Counted from the first letter of the stretch, positions 16,661-27,718 are shown. The stretch: DNA of 64,000 nt from JAGVSR01 sp963742405 (GCA_963742405.1 CAVUMB010000004.1:124001-188000), one strand, 5' to 3'. Notes: a model not told the origin generated them from the letters alone. Made by a program: numbers and translations.

Positions 16661-17195
16661 TCAGGCGCGGCGGATGACGCGCCCGGCGATGAACCCAACC
16701 GCCATGAGGACCAGTCCCAGCGTGAGGAGCGTCAAAGCCGTCGTGCTCGGTCCCGGCAGCAAGTAGGAGCGGCGCGGATCGCGGGTGTCGTAAGCGACCG
16801 GATGGGTCGCGCCGGGGGCGAGCGCGGCCATGGCACGCGCCTTCGCCTTGGCCGGCAATCCAAAATCCCACGGTTCGAGCTTTTGGCCTTCGAACGTCGT
16901 GCCATCAACAGTGTAGCGATAGGCGAGAGTGAGAGTTTCGGTTGCAATCGTTTCCTCAACGCCGCCGCGCTGCTTGTCGTTTATCGGCAGGCGACGCGTT
17001 TCGTTCCCGTGCTCCAGGTTGTTTGTCAGCGAGCACGGCTTGCGTCGTCGGCCAGGAGCGGGTCGCATAGCCCTGCCAAGCGCCAACGGCTCCGGCGACG
17101 GCAAACGCCAGGCCGACACTCATGATGACCGTGACGAACTTGGATGCACTTCGGCGATAGGCATGCGCCTCGCGGCGGCGCTGGGCGGGGGACAT
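16661..17195 (-). pseudogene. DUF3592 membrane protein, apparent frameshift
   Basis: From ATG 17195 (MSPAQRRREAHAYRR) the product has an N-terminal membrane helix (VTVIMSVGLAFAVAGAVGAW) and the DUF3592 lead YATRSWPTTQAVL. Near 17020 an AAA run appears one base too long; removing one A continues as NNLEHGNETRRLPIND, then YRYTVDGTTFEGQKLEPW and a second membrane helix (LTLLTLGLVLMAVGFIAG) before the stop at 16661. The repaired protein has about 177 residues, with an extracytoplasmic beta domain between two helices. Function unknown. The break is probably a homopolymer error. Confidence 0.7.
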
Positions 17196-17255
17196 GGCGG
17201 CGCAGTCTCCTCTAAGAGCGGCCGGGACGCGCACAAAAAAGAGGACCGGTATCAA

Positions 17256-17909
17256 TCAAGATAGGTGAACGGCGCGCGGGTGCAATGCGGCGAGGCAGAA
17301 TTCGATCAGATGCACGCCGCCGTCACGCAATTCTTTCCAGTCGAGCAGCGACGGCTCGCCGAGAATGCCCGGTTCGAGAGTTGCTGGAACGTGAATGAAG
17401 CCGGTACGTGTGCGAGGCTTTGCACGCGCGGCATGGCGCAGCGAATGAAACAGGATCGCGTTGCAAAGGTAGCGACCGGGATCAGACGACAATTCGGCGG
17501 GGTAACCGGCCGCATCGCAGGGCTTGCAGGGCGCGCTCAACAGGAAGTGTCGATCGGCGCTGGGTCGGTCCCCCATCACGAGATGCTCGGTGGTGGCGCA
17601 TTGTCCTGTCTCGTCGGGCAAGTTGCGGATCTCGTTATAGGCGTGGGTTTCGATGACAAAACTGCGGGCGCGGGCGGAGACGCCAAAATGGATCGCCATT
17701 ACGGGACGATGCTGCTCGAGGAGACCCTCGAGACGAACCGGCGCCACAGCCCACTCGACGGGTAGAACATCGCAGACGAAGCGGAATTCGGTTTGCCGGA
17801 GCGCCGCCAGCCGGGCAACCTCGACAACGAGGTCGGCCGATACATTGCGCGACACACCGGGAAAGGGACCAAAGCCGGTCAAGAGGATCACAGCTTTCTG
17901 CTTCAGCAC
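17256..17909 (-). CDS. Pyroglutamyl-peptidase I-like cysteine peptidase (family C15)
   Basis: Removes N-terminal pyroglutamate from peptides in the family. The N-terminus LLTGFGPFPGVSRNVS matches the C15 start; the catalytic Cys is in GRYLCNAILF, His in GFIHVPATLEP and the Glu in SFVIETHAYN. I place the start at GTG 17909 (217 residues), which fits the family length of about 215. An ATG at 18014 is in frame but would put a strong hairpin (17966-17993) inside the coding start. It lies behind the bactofilin gene on the same strand. Substrate specificity is not assured because the family motifs are divergent. Confidence 0.72.
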   Translation of the reverse strand: MLKQKAVILLTGFGPFPGVSRNVSADLVVEVARLAALRQTEFRFVCDVLPVEWAVAPVRLEGLLEQHRPVMAIHFGVSARARSFVIETHAYNEIRNLPDETGQCATTEHLVMGDRPSADRHFLLSAPCKPCDAAGYPAELSSDPGRYLCNAILFHSLRHAARAKPRTRTGFIHVPATLEPGILGEPSLLDWKELRDGGVHLIEFCLAALHPRAVHLS

Positions 17910-17965
17910 AGGCGGTTGAACCGGCGGCGAGACGCGGGCTGTATCCGTGCGCTTCGAAACAATGA

Positions 17966-17993
17966 GGCTCCGGAACCGCCCGGTTCCGGAGCC
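17966..17993 (-). terminator. Perfect hairpin behind the bactofilin gene
   Basis: GGCTCCGGAACCG (17966-17978) and CGGTTCCGGAGCC (17981-17993) form a 13-pair stem with a minimal loop. On the minus strand it is followed by TCATTGTTT. It lies about 30 bases after the bactofilin stop and is a plausible terminator for that gene, if the peptidase begins at 17909. Confidence 0.55.
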
Positions 17994-18021
17994 TGATGCC
18001 TTCGGCAGAGCCATGGCGGCC

Positions 18022-18543
18022 TCAGTTTCCGTTATTGAGGGCCTGCATGCGAATGGTTTCAAACGCCGATACGTCCAGGTTTGGTTTCAGGTCGGCGGCC
18101 TCTTTCGCGCGACGGACGCGGCCGTCGAATTGTGCGCCCTCGGAGATCGACAGCATTTGGTGGGTGATGTCGCCTTCGACCTGGGCGGTCGGATGCAAGG
18201 TGACGGTGACGGCCCTGATCGCACCCTTGATACCACCCCGGACTTCGATGGCGTCGGCATTGACGGTACCAACGACCGAGCCCTCTTCGCCGATGACGAC
18301 CTGGCGGCCGTGGATGTCGCCATGGACGTCGCCGTCGATTGTCAGTTTGTTTTGAGAAATTATGGTGATCTTTTCACCCATGATGGTGAGATCGGTACCG
18401 ATGACAGAGGTGCCGGTGGAGGATGTCGAACGGTCGAACGCGGAACCGCCCTGTCTCGGCGCGGCGGGGGATGGTGTCGCGTTCATGCTCGGCATGGACG
18501 GGGGCTTGGGCGGCGTATCGGAACCTGGACCACGACTGAACAC
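18022..18543 (-). CDS. Bactofilin family polymer-forming cytoskeletal protein
   Basis: The 173-residue protein has a disordered N-terminal tail rich in Pro and Ser (about 1-45), then a bactofilin beta-helix of repeated short strands with Gly turns (LTIDGDVHGDIHGRQVVIG, VVGTVNADAIEVRGGIKG) up to about 150, and a short tail. Bactofilins polymerise without nucleotide into filaments at the membrane and act in morphogenesis such as stalk formation and wall curvature. The start is GTG 18543 preceded by GAGGGAG. The gene stands alone ahead of a peptidase gene; no peptidoglycan endopeptidase (M23) partner is adjacent, as is found for some bactofilins. Confidence 0.85.
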   Translation of the reverse strand: MFSRGPGSDTPPKPPSMPSMNATPSPAAPRQGGSAFDRSTSSTGTSVIGTDLTIMGEKITIISQNKLTIDGDVHGDIHGRQVVIGEEGSVVGTVNADAIEVRGGIKGAIRAVTVTLHPTAQVEGDITHQMLSISEGAQFDGRVRRAKEAADLKPNLDVSAFETIRMQALNNGN

Positions 18544-18669
18544 AACCTAACACTCCCTCAGTTGGCAGAACGACGCCCTCAGCTAGACCAGCATCATGCG
18601 GCGTTGTTGAAAATATGTCGAGGTGGCGGAGTGGGATGCGGGCGACCTGTGGCTTCAAGGGCGCGGGTG

Positions 18670-19089
18670 TCACGCGACCAAGGGCTTGCTGCGAGCGCAG
18701 ACGTTGAGCAGCGCCGCGCAAATGGCGATGAAGCCGAGGAGGGCGAAGGGCTCGACAGTTTCGATGGTCGGACGGACCATCTCGCGCATGACGCCAAACA
18801 TCGGGTTTGTGGCGCCCTGCGCGAAAAACAACATCCAGAATGCCGTGTGAGTTGCGGCAACAGTGCCGACTGGCACCGCATAGAGCAGGCTCCACCAGCG
18901 GTTCCAGCCTGTCAGCGGAAGACGCTTCCATAACAGCCAGGTGACACCGGGCAGCGTAGCAACTGCAACCACTGCCCAGCCGTAGAATTGGAACCAGGAC
19001 GGTCCGAGGGCCGCATGGAGGACGATCGCGGTGGCGAGCGCCGCCACCACAACGGCCGACAGCCGATAGATGAACTGCTCGGAAGTCAT
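18670..19089 (-). CDS. Four-helix membrane protein of unknown function
   Basis: 139 residues with four predicted membrane helices: SAVVVAALATAIVLHAALG, FYGWAVVAVATLPGVTWLL, LLYAVPVGTVAATHTAFWML and FALLGFIAICAALLNVCA. Start ATG 19089. I recognise no family. A strong intrinsic terminator (19132-19155) and a small ORF lie directly upstream on the same strand, which suggests that the gene may be read through from an attenuated leader or has its own promoter between 19090 and 19130. Confidence 0.65.
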   Translation of the reverse strand: MTSEQFIYRLSAVVVAALATAIVLHAALGPSWFQFYGWAVVAVATLPGVTWLLWKRLPLTGWNRWWSLLYAVPVGTVAATHTAFWMLFFAQGATNPMFGVMREMVRPTIETVEPFALLGFIAICAALLNVCARSKPLVA

Positions 19090-19131
19090 GGTTCCGTTAA
19101 AACACAGCCGGTCAGAAGCTCAAAACACAAA

Positions 19132-19155
19132 GGGCCGCTCGTTTCCGAGCAGCCC
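19132..19155 (-). terminator. Intrinsic terminator after the small ORF
   Basis: On the minus strand GGGC-T-GCTCG, a GAAA tetraloop, and CGAGC-G-GCCC form a 10-pair stem, followed at once by TTTGTGTTTTG. This is a good intrinsic terminator. It lies 63 bases downstream of the small ORF 19218-19286 and about 43 bases upstream of the membrane protein gene that starts at 19089. Confidence 0.75.
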
Positions 19156-19217
19156 CGTGAGACCGGTTGCGATATTCCGAGGGCATCGGCCCGCCGGCGT
19201 CGCGGCGCATCAGGCGA

Positions 19218-19286
19218 TCAGCGGAAGTGTTCCAGAGACAGCCCGTGCGATCCCGACATCGCAGCCTTCAAGATCCCACTCGACAT
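19218..19286 (-). CDS. Putative 22-residue peptide with perfect ribosome binding site
   Basis: AGGAGG (19294-19299) stands 7 bases before ATG 19286, the best Shine-Dalgarno in this part of the window, and opens a 22-codon frame beginning MSSGILKAAMSG and ending LEHFR. The ORF is followed by an intrinsic terminator at 19132-19155. It may be a leader peptide of the membrane protein gene downstream, a stand-alone small protein, or a coding small RNA. There is no run of one amino acid as in classic attenuation leaders. No family recognised. Confidence 0.45.
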   Translation of the reverse strand: MSSGILKAAMSGSHGLSLEHFR

Positions 19287-19436
19287 TGGACCACCTCCTT
19301 CCAGTTGTTGAACGATGACGCAAGGCTCTCACATTCGACGGCACTTGAAAAGGGGCCGCGTTAGAGCAAACTACGGTTCCCCGAGTTGCCGTACGGCGGG
19401 TTGGGCCGGGCTCAATCAGCCGTCGCGGATCGTTGC

Positions 19437-20305
19437 ATGCTCGCCAATCTGCGCATCCTTGCCCCGCATCCCAATATCATCGCGTACTATGATGGACGGG
19501 TGCCCGGGCATCGCTTTGCCCACGGCGCCAATTGGGTCGACGACGGGGCGCTGTCGCTCGGCATCGCCAGTTATGCAATCTTCGACGGCGCGGCTGCGTT
19601 GGTTTACGACACGCATGTGTCGATCGCCCATGCCCGGGCTATCCGCGATGATCTTGCCGCGCGCGGCGTTACGAGCATCACGGTCGTCCTCAGTCATTGG
19701 CACCTTGATCATATCGCCGGCAACGCCGTCTTCGCCGACTGTGAAATCCTCGCATGCACCAAGACGGCAGCGCATCTTGCTGATCACCGTGCCGCGATCG
19801 AAAGCGGGAGCTATGATGGTCCACCTGCAATCGCGCCGCTCGTCATGCCGACCCGGACTTTCGAGCGGCAGATGACACTGCAAGTGGGGCAACTCACCGT
19901 CGAGCTTCTGGAATTCGATATTCACAGCGACGATGGCGTGGTGCTGTGGCTGCCGCACGACCGGCTGCTACTGGCCGGCGATACGCTGGAAGACACCGTC
20001 ACCTATGTCGCCGAACCGGACCGTCTTTTGCAGCATCTGCCTGAACTTGACCGGATGGCCATGCTGGCGCCAGCAAAAATCTTGCCCAATCATGGTGCTG
20101 CGGAGCGCATCGCGGCCGGCGGTTACGGACCTTCCTTGATCCCGGCGACGGCGCGGTATGTCCGGGCGTTGCTGGCGATAGGAGAAGATCCGCTTCTGCG
20201 CAATCGTCCCCTCGGCGAGATCATCGCCGCAGATCTCGCAAACGGAACGCTCGTTTATTTCGAGGGCTACGAAGCCGTCCACGCGCGCAATGTCGAGAGC
20301 CTCGG

Positions 20306-20324
<19 letters not shown>
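19437..20324 (+). CDS. MBL-fold metallohydrolase
   Basis: 295 residues from ATG 19437 (MLANLRILAPHPNII); the frame is open upstream but the fold begins here. Metal site: SHWHLDHIAGN (HxHxDH) at about 85, a His in DIHSDD, Asp in LLLAGDTLED and His in LPNHGAAE. It resembles generic MBL hydrolases that act on lactones or thioesters; substrate unknown. The end overlaps the end of thiC by 19 bases in convergent orientation. Confidence 0.82.
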
Positions 20325-22144
<1,820 letters not shown>

Positions 22145-22230
22145 GGTTCTTCTCCCGCGCGCGATGCTGCGCGCCATCACATGTCATCGTGCTGATAAAG
22201 GGAGAGAGCCCGATACGAATACCGGCCATT

Positions 22231-22325
22231 GCGTCCGTCCCTTCGCCGGCATGACCCGGATCAGGTTCGAAGGGTGCTCGCGCTCGATTGCGCAATCTCA
22301 GCCGGTTACCGGCGCCCCTCGGAAC
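22231..22325 (-). promoter_or_regulatory. TPP riboswitch (THI element) of thiC
   Basis: Read on the minus strand the segment contains the THI-box hallmarks: GGGGCGCC, then GGCTGAGA, then ACCCTTCGAACCTGATCCGG and GTCATGCCGGCGAAGGGA. The order and spacing match the TPP aptamer, with a variable stem between the CTGAGA and ACCCTT parts. It ends about 87 bases before the thiC start, with room for a translational or transcriptional expression platform. Confidence 0.95.
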
Positions 22326-22379
22326 AATTCCAATGTGCCGCGTGATGCGTCCGGATGCAAGGCCACGTTGTGGTGGCCG

Positions 22380-23951
22380 TCAGGCTGCCAGGGCCCGCTG
22401 AGCACTTTGCACCCAACGGGTCACGGCCTCGATATCGGGGGTATCGCCATGACGCAGGATGCGAGCGCCGGCGTCGGTCGTGGCGAAGGCCAGCAAGGCT
22501 GCTGAAAGGGCCACTGGATCGGCCTCAGCCACCTTTTCCGGCGTGTCATACCCGGCTCCGGCGAGAAGCTGGGCGTGTGTGCCGCGCAACCCGGGTACGC
22601 GGAGTACAAGGCGGGCTTCGGTTTTCCATCGTTCGACGATGTCGGTATCAAAGCGGCCGTGGCCCAGCCGTGAAACAACAACATCGGGATCGGCGTCGAG
22701 AAAATCCTTCACCGTTATGATGCCGCCGAGCGCCAAGCGTTCGGCGAGCTTGGGGCCGATCGAGGGTGCGCGTTCCAGATCATCGCTTTCAACGAGATGG
22801 CGGCGCGGCACGCTGTCGAGGCCAGACAGTGCGGCGCGGTTGGCATGATCCTCTGCCGGCACGACGAGCACGGGGCGGCGGACTGGTCCTTCCGGAATGG
22901 AAAATGCCGTGGCCGGCGTCGCTGTGTCAGAGGCTTGCGAAGCGGCGGGCGCCGCCGGTGTCGTTGTGGCGCGCGCGCGCTTTCGTATTATTGCGGGTGG
23001 TGCAAGGCGCGCCGCTTTTTCTTGTGCCAGAGCCAGGGCCCGCGGCGCCAGCACTTCCTTGTCATGCAGGTCGCGGATGACGCGATCGTCTTGCGGAAGC
23101 GTCGCCTCGACACGACCCGTGGCCATCAGTTCATCGTACATGGCTTGCACCTGACGGCGCGTCTCAGCATCGGTGATTTTCTTGGTAACCCATTTGGCTG
23201 GAACTTTAAGGGATGCGAGGACGGTTGCAGCCGTCAGCGAAACCTCAGGCGGAGCGATGGCTGCTTCGCCGATCGCGCGGTCAAGGACAAGGGCAAAACC
23301 CTTTGCTGCATAGATGAGCAGGCCTGCTACGGCGTCGCGTCCGATGGGGTCCAGGCCAGCGGTGGGTTCGCGCACACCCGTGCGCAGATCGTAGTGCGTG
23401 ATGAGTTTTTCGTAGTGCGGGTTCGCGCGTTCCGCGCCGGCGATGACGTGTGCGCGAAGCCAGTCGTCACCTAACGGCAGTTGTGGCGCTTCGCTCTGGA
23501 TTTTCTGTTCGGCTTCGGCGCGCAGGCTGTCGTAGGAGCGACTGATGCTCCACTCGACGGCGCGATGCACACTGTTTTCGGCTTCCGACTGGGCGGTATG
23601 AAAGGGGTGGATCGGATCGGTGTAGTAATGGCTCAAGACGCCTGCCGCATAGACCGCGCGCTCGAAGTCCTTCTCGCGCAGTGCCTCGATCAAGTGGCCA
23701 TACCAGTTCAGCGCCTTTTCGGGTGCACCGCCCCAGTACCCGTCGCGGACATGCAAAACGTGGTTCTTGAAATCCTTGAACTCGACGTCGGGGGCCTTCG
23801 AGCCGGTCATGTAGACATCGGCGTACTTCATAAACACGCGTCGCCACGCTTCCGCATCCGGGCAGCGCAATTCGCGCAACGCGTCGAGCGCGAGCTTATG
23901 ATGCGTGCCGTTGGCGTGCGCCGCATAGACGATGGTGAAGAGCAGTGACAT
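22380..23951 (-). CDS. Zinc phospholipase C-like domain fused to DUF4332
   Basis: A 523-residue protein from ATG 23951 (MSLLFTIVYAAHANG); the open frame extends to 24047, but only with a TTG. The N-terminal part (about 10-180) resembles the helical zinc-dependent phospholipase C / S1-P1 nuclease fold, with THHKLALDAL, DVYMTGSKAPDVEF and GVLSHYYTDPIHPFHT supplying His and Asp ligands. A Pro/Ala/Thr-rich linker follows (about 325-385). The C-terminal part (about 400-520) is a DUF4332-type double helix-hairpin-helix domain (APSIGPKLAERLALGG and VPGLRGTHAQLLAGAG). A secretion signal is not obvious, which is unusual for the first domain. Function unknown. Confidence 0.7.
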   Translation of the reverse strand: MSLLFTIVYAAHANGTHHKLALDALRELRCPDAEAWRRVFMKYADVYMTGSKAPDVEFKDFKNHVLHVRDGYWGGAPEKALNWYGHLIEALREKDFERAVYAAGVLSHYYTDPIHPFHTAQSEAENSVHRAVEWSISRSYDSLRAEAEQKIQSEAPQLPLGDDWLRAHVIAGAERANPHYEKLITHYDLRTGVREPTAGLDPIGRDAVAGLLIYAAKGFALVLDRAIGEAAIAPPEVSLTAATVLASLKVPAKWVTKKITDAETRRQVQAMYDELMATGRVEATLPQDDRVIRDLHDKEVLAPRALALAQEKAARLAPPAIIRKRARATTTPAAPAASQASDTATPATAFSIPEGPVRRPVLVVPAEDHANRAALSGLDSVPRRHLVESDDLERAPSIGPKLAERLALGGIITVKDFLDADPDVVVSRLGHGRFDTDIVERWKTEARLVLRVPGLRGTHAQLLAGAGYDTPEKVAEADPVALSAALLAFATTDAGARILRHGDTPDIEAVTRWVQSAQRALAA

Positions 23952-24067
23952 CGCCGCAATCCCCGCATTGAACAGGCGAAGATGCGCCTGTGTTTCTTGT
24001 GGGATAGCGCGAGTCGCGTGACGCCATACAAGCGGCCCCGAACACAAACGGGGATATGTGCCGGCGA

Positions 24068-25405
24068 TTAATCGGCAGGGGCGTTGAGGAGGCCGTTAGC
24101 CGGGCGGTCCGGTGTCAGGCTCCAGCCGCCGATGTACGGCTTGACCTCGACCCGGGTGCCGACGTTGCGCTTGCGTTCGACCGACCGGATCATCTGGCGT
24201 AGACGCGGCTGGATTTCCGTGCGCCAGCGGGTGCCGTTAAAGACCCCGTAGTGGCCAACTCCCGGCTGGACATAGTGAAAGCGTTCGTCGTCGGCCACGT
24301 TGGTGCACAGAAGCTGCGCTGCCTCCGTCTGTCCGAGGCCGCAAATGTCGTCGCGTTCGCCCTCGATCGTGATGATGGCGGTCTTGCGGATCTTAGAGCA
24401 ATCGACGCGCTGACCGTGATGCATCATGCGTCCATCAGGCAGCAGGTGTTCCTGGAACACGGTCTCGACGGTCTGCAAGTAAAACTCCGCCGTCAGATCC
24501 ATGACGGCGAGGTATTCTTCGTAAAAGTCCTGGTGACCTTTGACGCTGTCACAATCGCCTTTGACGAGATCGTTGAACAGGCCGACGTGCGCGTTCATGT
24601 GGCGCTCGAGGTTCATGGTCATGAACCCCGTCAACTGCATGAAGCCCGGATAAACGCGACGCATTGCGCCGGCATGTGGCGGAGGCACAATCGAGATGAC
24701 GTTGTTTTCGAACCAGCCGATTGACTTGTTGCGGGCGAGTTCGTTGACGGCGGTGGGATTGCGGCGCGTGTCGATCGGGCCGCCCATCAAGGTCAGTGAC
24801 GCGGGCTGCATCGGATCGTCGTTGGCGGCCATGACGGCTGCTGCTGCGAGGGCGGGGACGGCCGGCTGACAGACCGCGATGACGTGAGTTTGCGGACCTA
24901 AGGTTTGGATGAAGCCGATGAGATAATCGATGAAGCTGTCGAGATCGAAGCGGCCCTCGAATAGTGGAACTTCGCGCGCGTCCGCCCAGTCTGTGATGTA
25001 GACCTCATGCTCGGGCAGCATGGCAGCGACGGTACCGCGCAGGAGCGTTGCGTAATGTCCCGACATCGGCGCGACGATCAACACCTTAGGGTCGTTGGTC
25101 GCGGGTGCGCCTTCAGGAAACTGACGCTTGAAATGAATCAGGTTGCAAAACGGCTTGGCTTCTATGAGTTGTTCGCTTACGGGCACCGACACTCCGTTGA
25201 TGCGCGTTTCTTTGAGAGTGAAAAGGGGTTTGCCGTAGCGGCGCGTGACGTTCTCAAATACTTCACAAGCGGCTGCTATCGATCGGTTGAACGGCGTTGA
25301 CGAAAACGGATTGAATGGACTTTCCGCGCTGTATTTGAGCGCTTCGGCTCCAAGGCGCAGCGGGTGGAAAATGGCGTGCGCAAGTTCGTATGCGTAGTAG
25401 TGCAT
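24068..25405 (-). CDS. phaZ: Intracellular polyhydroxyalkanoate depolymerase
   Basis: Degrades stored PHB granules to 3-hydroxybutyrate. The 445-residue product starts at ATG 25405 (MHYYAYELAHAIFHP), typical of the family. It has the alpha/beta-hydrolase nucleophile as Cys179 in AVCQPAVP instead of a Ser lipase box, as in the Cupriavidus PhaZa1 group, followed by EGERDDICG (acid) and QPGVGHYGVFNG (His). No signal peptide, consistent with the cytoplasmic granule-bound form. No phaC or phaP lies in the window. A purine-rich GGGGGCG precedes the start. Confidence 0.93.
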   Translation of the reverse strand: MHYYAYELAHAIFHPLRLGAEALKYSAESPFNPFSSTPFNRSIAAACEVFENVTRRYGKPLFTLKETRINGVSVPVSEQLIEAKPFCNLIHFKRQFPEGAPATNDPKVLIVAPMSGHYATLLRGTVAAMLPEHEVYITDWADAREVPLFEGRFDLDSFIDYLIGFIQTLGPQTHVIAVCQPAVPALAAAAVMAANDDPMQPASLTLMGGPIDTRRNPTAVNELARNKSIGWFENNVISIVPPPHAGAMRRVYPGFMQLTGFMTMNLERHMNAHVGLFNDLVKGDCDSVKGHQDFYEEYLAVMDLTAEFYLQTVETVFQEHLLPDGRMMHHGQRVDCSKIRKTAIITIEGERDDICGLGQTEAAQLLCTNVADDERFHYVQPGVGHYGVFNGTRWRTEIQPRLRQMIRSVERKRNVGTRVEVKPYIGGWSLTPDRPANGLLNAPAD

Positions 25406-25600
25406 GTCGTCGCCCCCAGCTTCTTCTGCGCATGTTGCGCTGCATTGCCGCAGCGCACGTTCATTTATTTTTGTTGCGGCGCAGTAGATTCGGCAAGTGT
25501 AATCGAAAAAATCTTGTGCGTGCCAGTGAATAACAGCCGATCGCGCTGCGCCATCATACTTAATGGCAACACTGTTGCTTAACTTGTCGCAATTTGAAGG

Positions 25601-27718
25601 TTAGCGACCTTCACGCCACCAAGCCAATGTCAGCAACGCGAGTAGTGCTGCGAGCGCCAACAGGCCAGTAAACAGCGGAAAAATCTTCACGCCGCGTGTC
25701 AGGTACGCTTCCCGGTCTTTGAGCGCCATCCAGCCGGACCCTGAAAACACTTTCGCAGTTGCGAGCATACTGACCCGCGGGACATCCACGGACGCAGGTG
25801 CACTCGCCGTCGCATTGGCTCCGGTCCAGAAGACACCGCCGCCGGTTTGACCGGTTAATGGCTGCAAAGCCTTATCAGTTGCCGTGACGTCGCTCATCTC
25901 GCGGGGATCTTCGGTGCCGGCATGAACGACCGCCGTCAGCGGCCCGTCGGGGCCGTCACTAGCTGCTTTATAAAGACCAGGAAGTTTTACATCGGCAGTT
26001 CCGCGCCAGATACCTGGGCCGGCGGGTTCAAGCTTTACGTCGGTCACCGTCCCGTCGGCCGCGGTCAGACGCGATGGCGCGACAGCGTCACCCATGGAGT
26101 GGCGCTCAATCGTGATCTTGAGGCCCTTGGCGGAGGCGATGAGGCGCTCTTCCTCCAAGTCCGGTTCCTTCATCAGCCAATGTGACAGACGACGGAGCAG
26201 GTCGGAGTGCGGTCCGCCGCCTTCAAAGCCGCGCGCCCACAGCCAAGCATGATCCGACGTGAGCAAGGCAACGCGCCCTTTACCGCGCTTCTCCAAAAGC
26301 AGGAGGGGACTGTCCTGGGCGCCCGCCATCACGGTCGTGCCCTGATCTGATTTGACTTCCGCCTGACGGAACCAGCGGCCCCATGTCGGCGGTTTGCCGT
26401 CGACGCCGGCACCGGGCAAACCGCGCGTCACCGGATGCTTGGCGCCGTCAGCGGTGATCGACGCTTTAAACGGCTCCTCGAAGACCCGACCGGTCGGCCG
26501 TCCCGGCAATACGGGCGCCAGCGGCGTTCGGTAAAGAGTTGTTGCGCCGGCATAGTCATCGCCCGCCGCGATCAACAGCGCGCCGCCGGAGTTTTCCACG
26601 TAGCGGGCGATATTGTCGTAGTAGCTCATCTGCAGAATGCCGCGATGCTCGTAGCGGTCGAAAATGATCAAGTCGAAGTCCTTGATCTTCTCCGAAAAGA
26701 GTTCGCGCGTGGGGAATGCGATCAGCGACAGCTGATTGATCGGCGTGCCGTCCTGCTTTTCGGGCGGGCGCAGAATGGTGAAGTGGACGAGATCGACGGA
26801 GGCGTCCGACTTAAGAAGATTGCGCCATGTGCGCTCGCCCGCATGCGGTTCGCCGGATACCAGAAGCACGCGCAGATTCTCGCGCACTCCCTCGGCGGCA
26901 ATCACAGCCTTGTTGTTGACGGGTGTCAGTTCCCCTGGAGCCGTTTCGATTTCGGCTTCGAGGATGTTGGTCCCCGCGTGCGGGAAATCCATTGCAATCG
27001 TAACCGAGCGACCGACCTCAACCGAGCGGATCTCGTCCGGCTTGCCGTCGCGGCGAACTTTCAAGACGACCAGATCACCGGGCTTGGACTGGCGGCCCGT
27101 TTCGATCGCGCGCAATTCGATGTCGCGCGTCTGGCCGACAAGACCGTAGCGGGGTGCCTTGACGATTTCGATGCGGCGGTCGAATTCGTCGGGCCGCCCG
27201 GTGAGCAGCGTGTGCACGGGCGCGTCAAAGCCCAGGGCTTCGGCCTTTTTCGGCACATCGTGGACTTGACCGTCGGTGACCAGAATGACCCCTGCGATGC
27301 GGTCGGGTGGAATGTCTGCGAGAGCGACGTTGAGATCGGCAAAAAGGTTCGTGCCGCGGCTCCCGGTATCGGTCGGGCGCGCGCCGGTGACGAATTTGAC
27401 TTCAAGATCGGGAATGGAGCCGAGCTTCTTTTCCAACTCGGCGCGGATAGCGGCCGTCTGTTCGGGACGCCTGTCGATCGACTGGCTGGTGCTTTCGTCG
27501 ATGACGACGAGGGCGATGTTGGCAAGACGCTCACGGTCTTCCTGGCGCAAGGTGGGATTGGCGAGGGCTGCGATAACGGCCGCGAGCGCGAGCCCGCGCA
27601 AGAGGGCTCCGCGGCTGCGACGTGCGATCAGCAAGACGCAGAGCAGCGCTGCGACAACGGCTGCTGCCCATAGCCAGGGCTCGGGGATGAGAGGAGCGAA
27701 ATCGATCGACCAGTTCAT
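25601..27718 (-). CDS. Large membrane protein, last gene of the MoxR operon
   Basis: About 705 residues from ATG 27718 (MNWSIDFAPLIPEP), preceded by GAGGG and lying 10 bases past the upstream stop; a start at 27748 would overlap the upstream gene. Two N-terminal helices (AAAVVAALLCVLLIA, GLALAAVIAALA), then a VWA-like region with ALVVIDESTSQSID (a degenerate MIDAS) and VILVTDGQVHD, a class-I glutamine-amidotransferase-like fold around 330-500, and a C-terminal helix (LFTGLLALAALLALLTLAWW). Usual final partner of moxR-DUF58-BatA operons. Molecular role unknown; probably envelope related. Confidence 0.75.
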   Translation of the reverse strand: MNWSIDFAPLIPEPWLWAAAVVAALLCVLLIARRSRGALLRGLALAAVIAALANPTLRQEDRERLANIALVVIDESTSQSIDRRPEQTAAIRAELEKKLGSIPDLEVKFVTGARPTDTGSRGTNLFADLNVALADIPPDRIAGVILVTDGQVHDVPKKAEALGFDAPVHTLLTGRPDEFDRRIEIVKAPRYGLVGQTRDIELRAIETGRQSKPGDLVVLKVRRDGKPDEIRSVEVGRSVTIAMDFPHAGTNILEAEIETAPGELTPVNNKAVIAAEGVRENLRVLLVSGEPHAGERTWRNLLKSDASVDLVHFTILRPPEKQDGTPINQLSLIAFPTRELFSEKIKDFDLIIFDRYEHRGILQMSYYDNIARYVENSGGALLIAAGDDYAGATTLYRTPLAPVLPGRPTGRVFEEPFKASITADGAKHPVTRGLPGAGVDGKPPTWGRWFRQAEVKSDQGTTVMAGAQDSPLLLLEKRGKGRVALLTSDHAWLWARGFEGGGPHSDLLRRLSHWLMKEPDLEEERLIASAKGLKITIERHSMGDAVAPSRLTAADGTVTDVKLEPAGPGIWRGTADVKLPGLYKAASDGPDGPLTAVVHAGTEDPREMSDVTATDKALQPLTGQTGGGVFWTGANATASAPASVDVPRVSMLATAKVFSGSGWMALKDREAYLTRGVKIFPLFTGLLALAALLALLTLAWWREGR

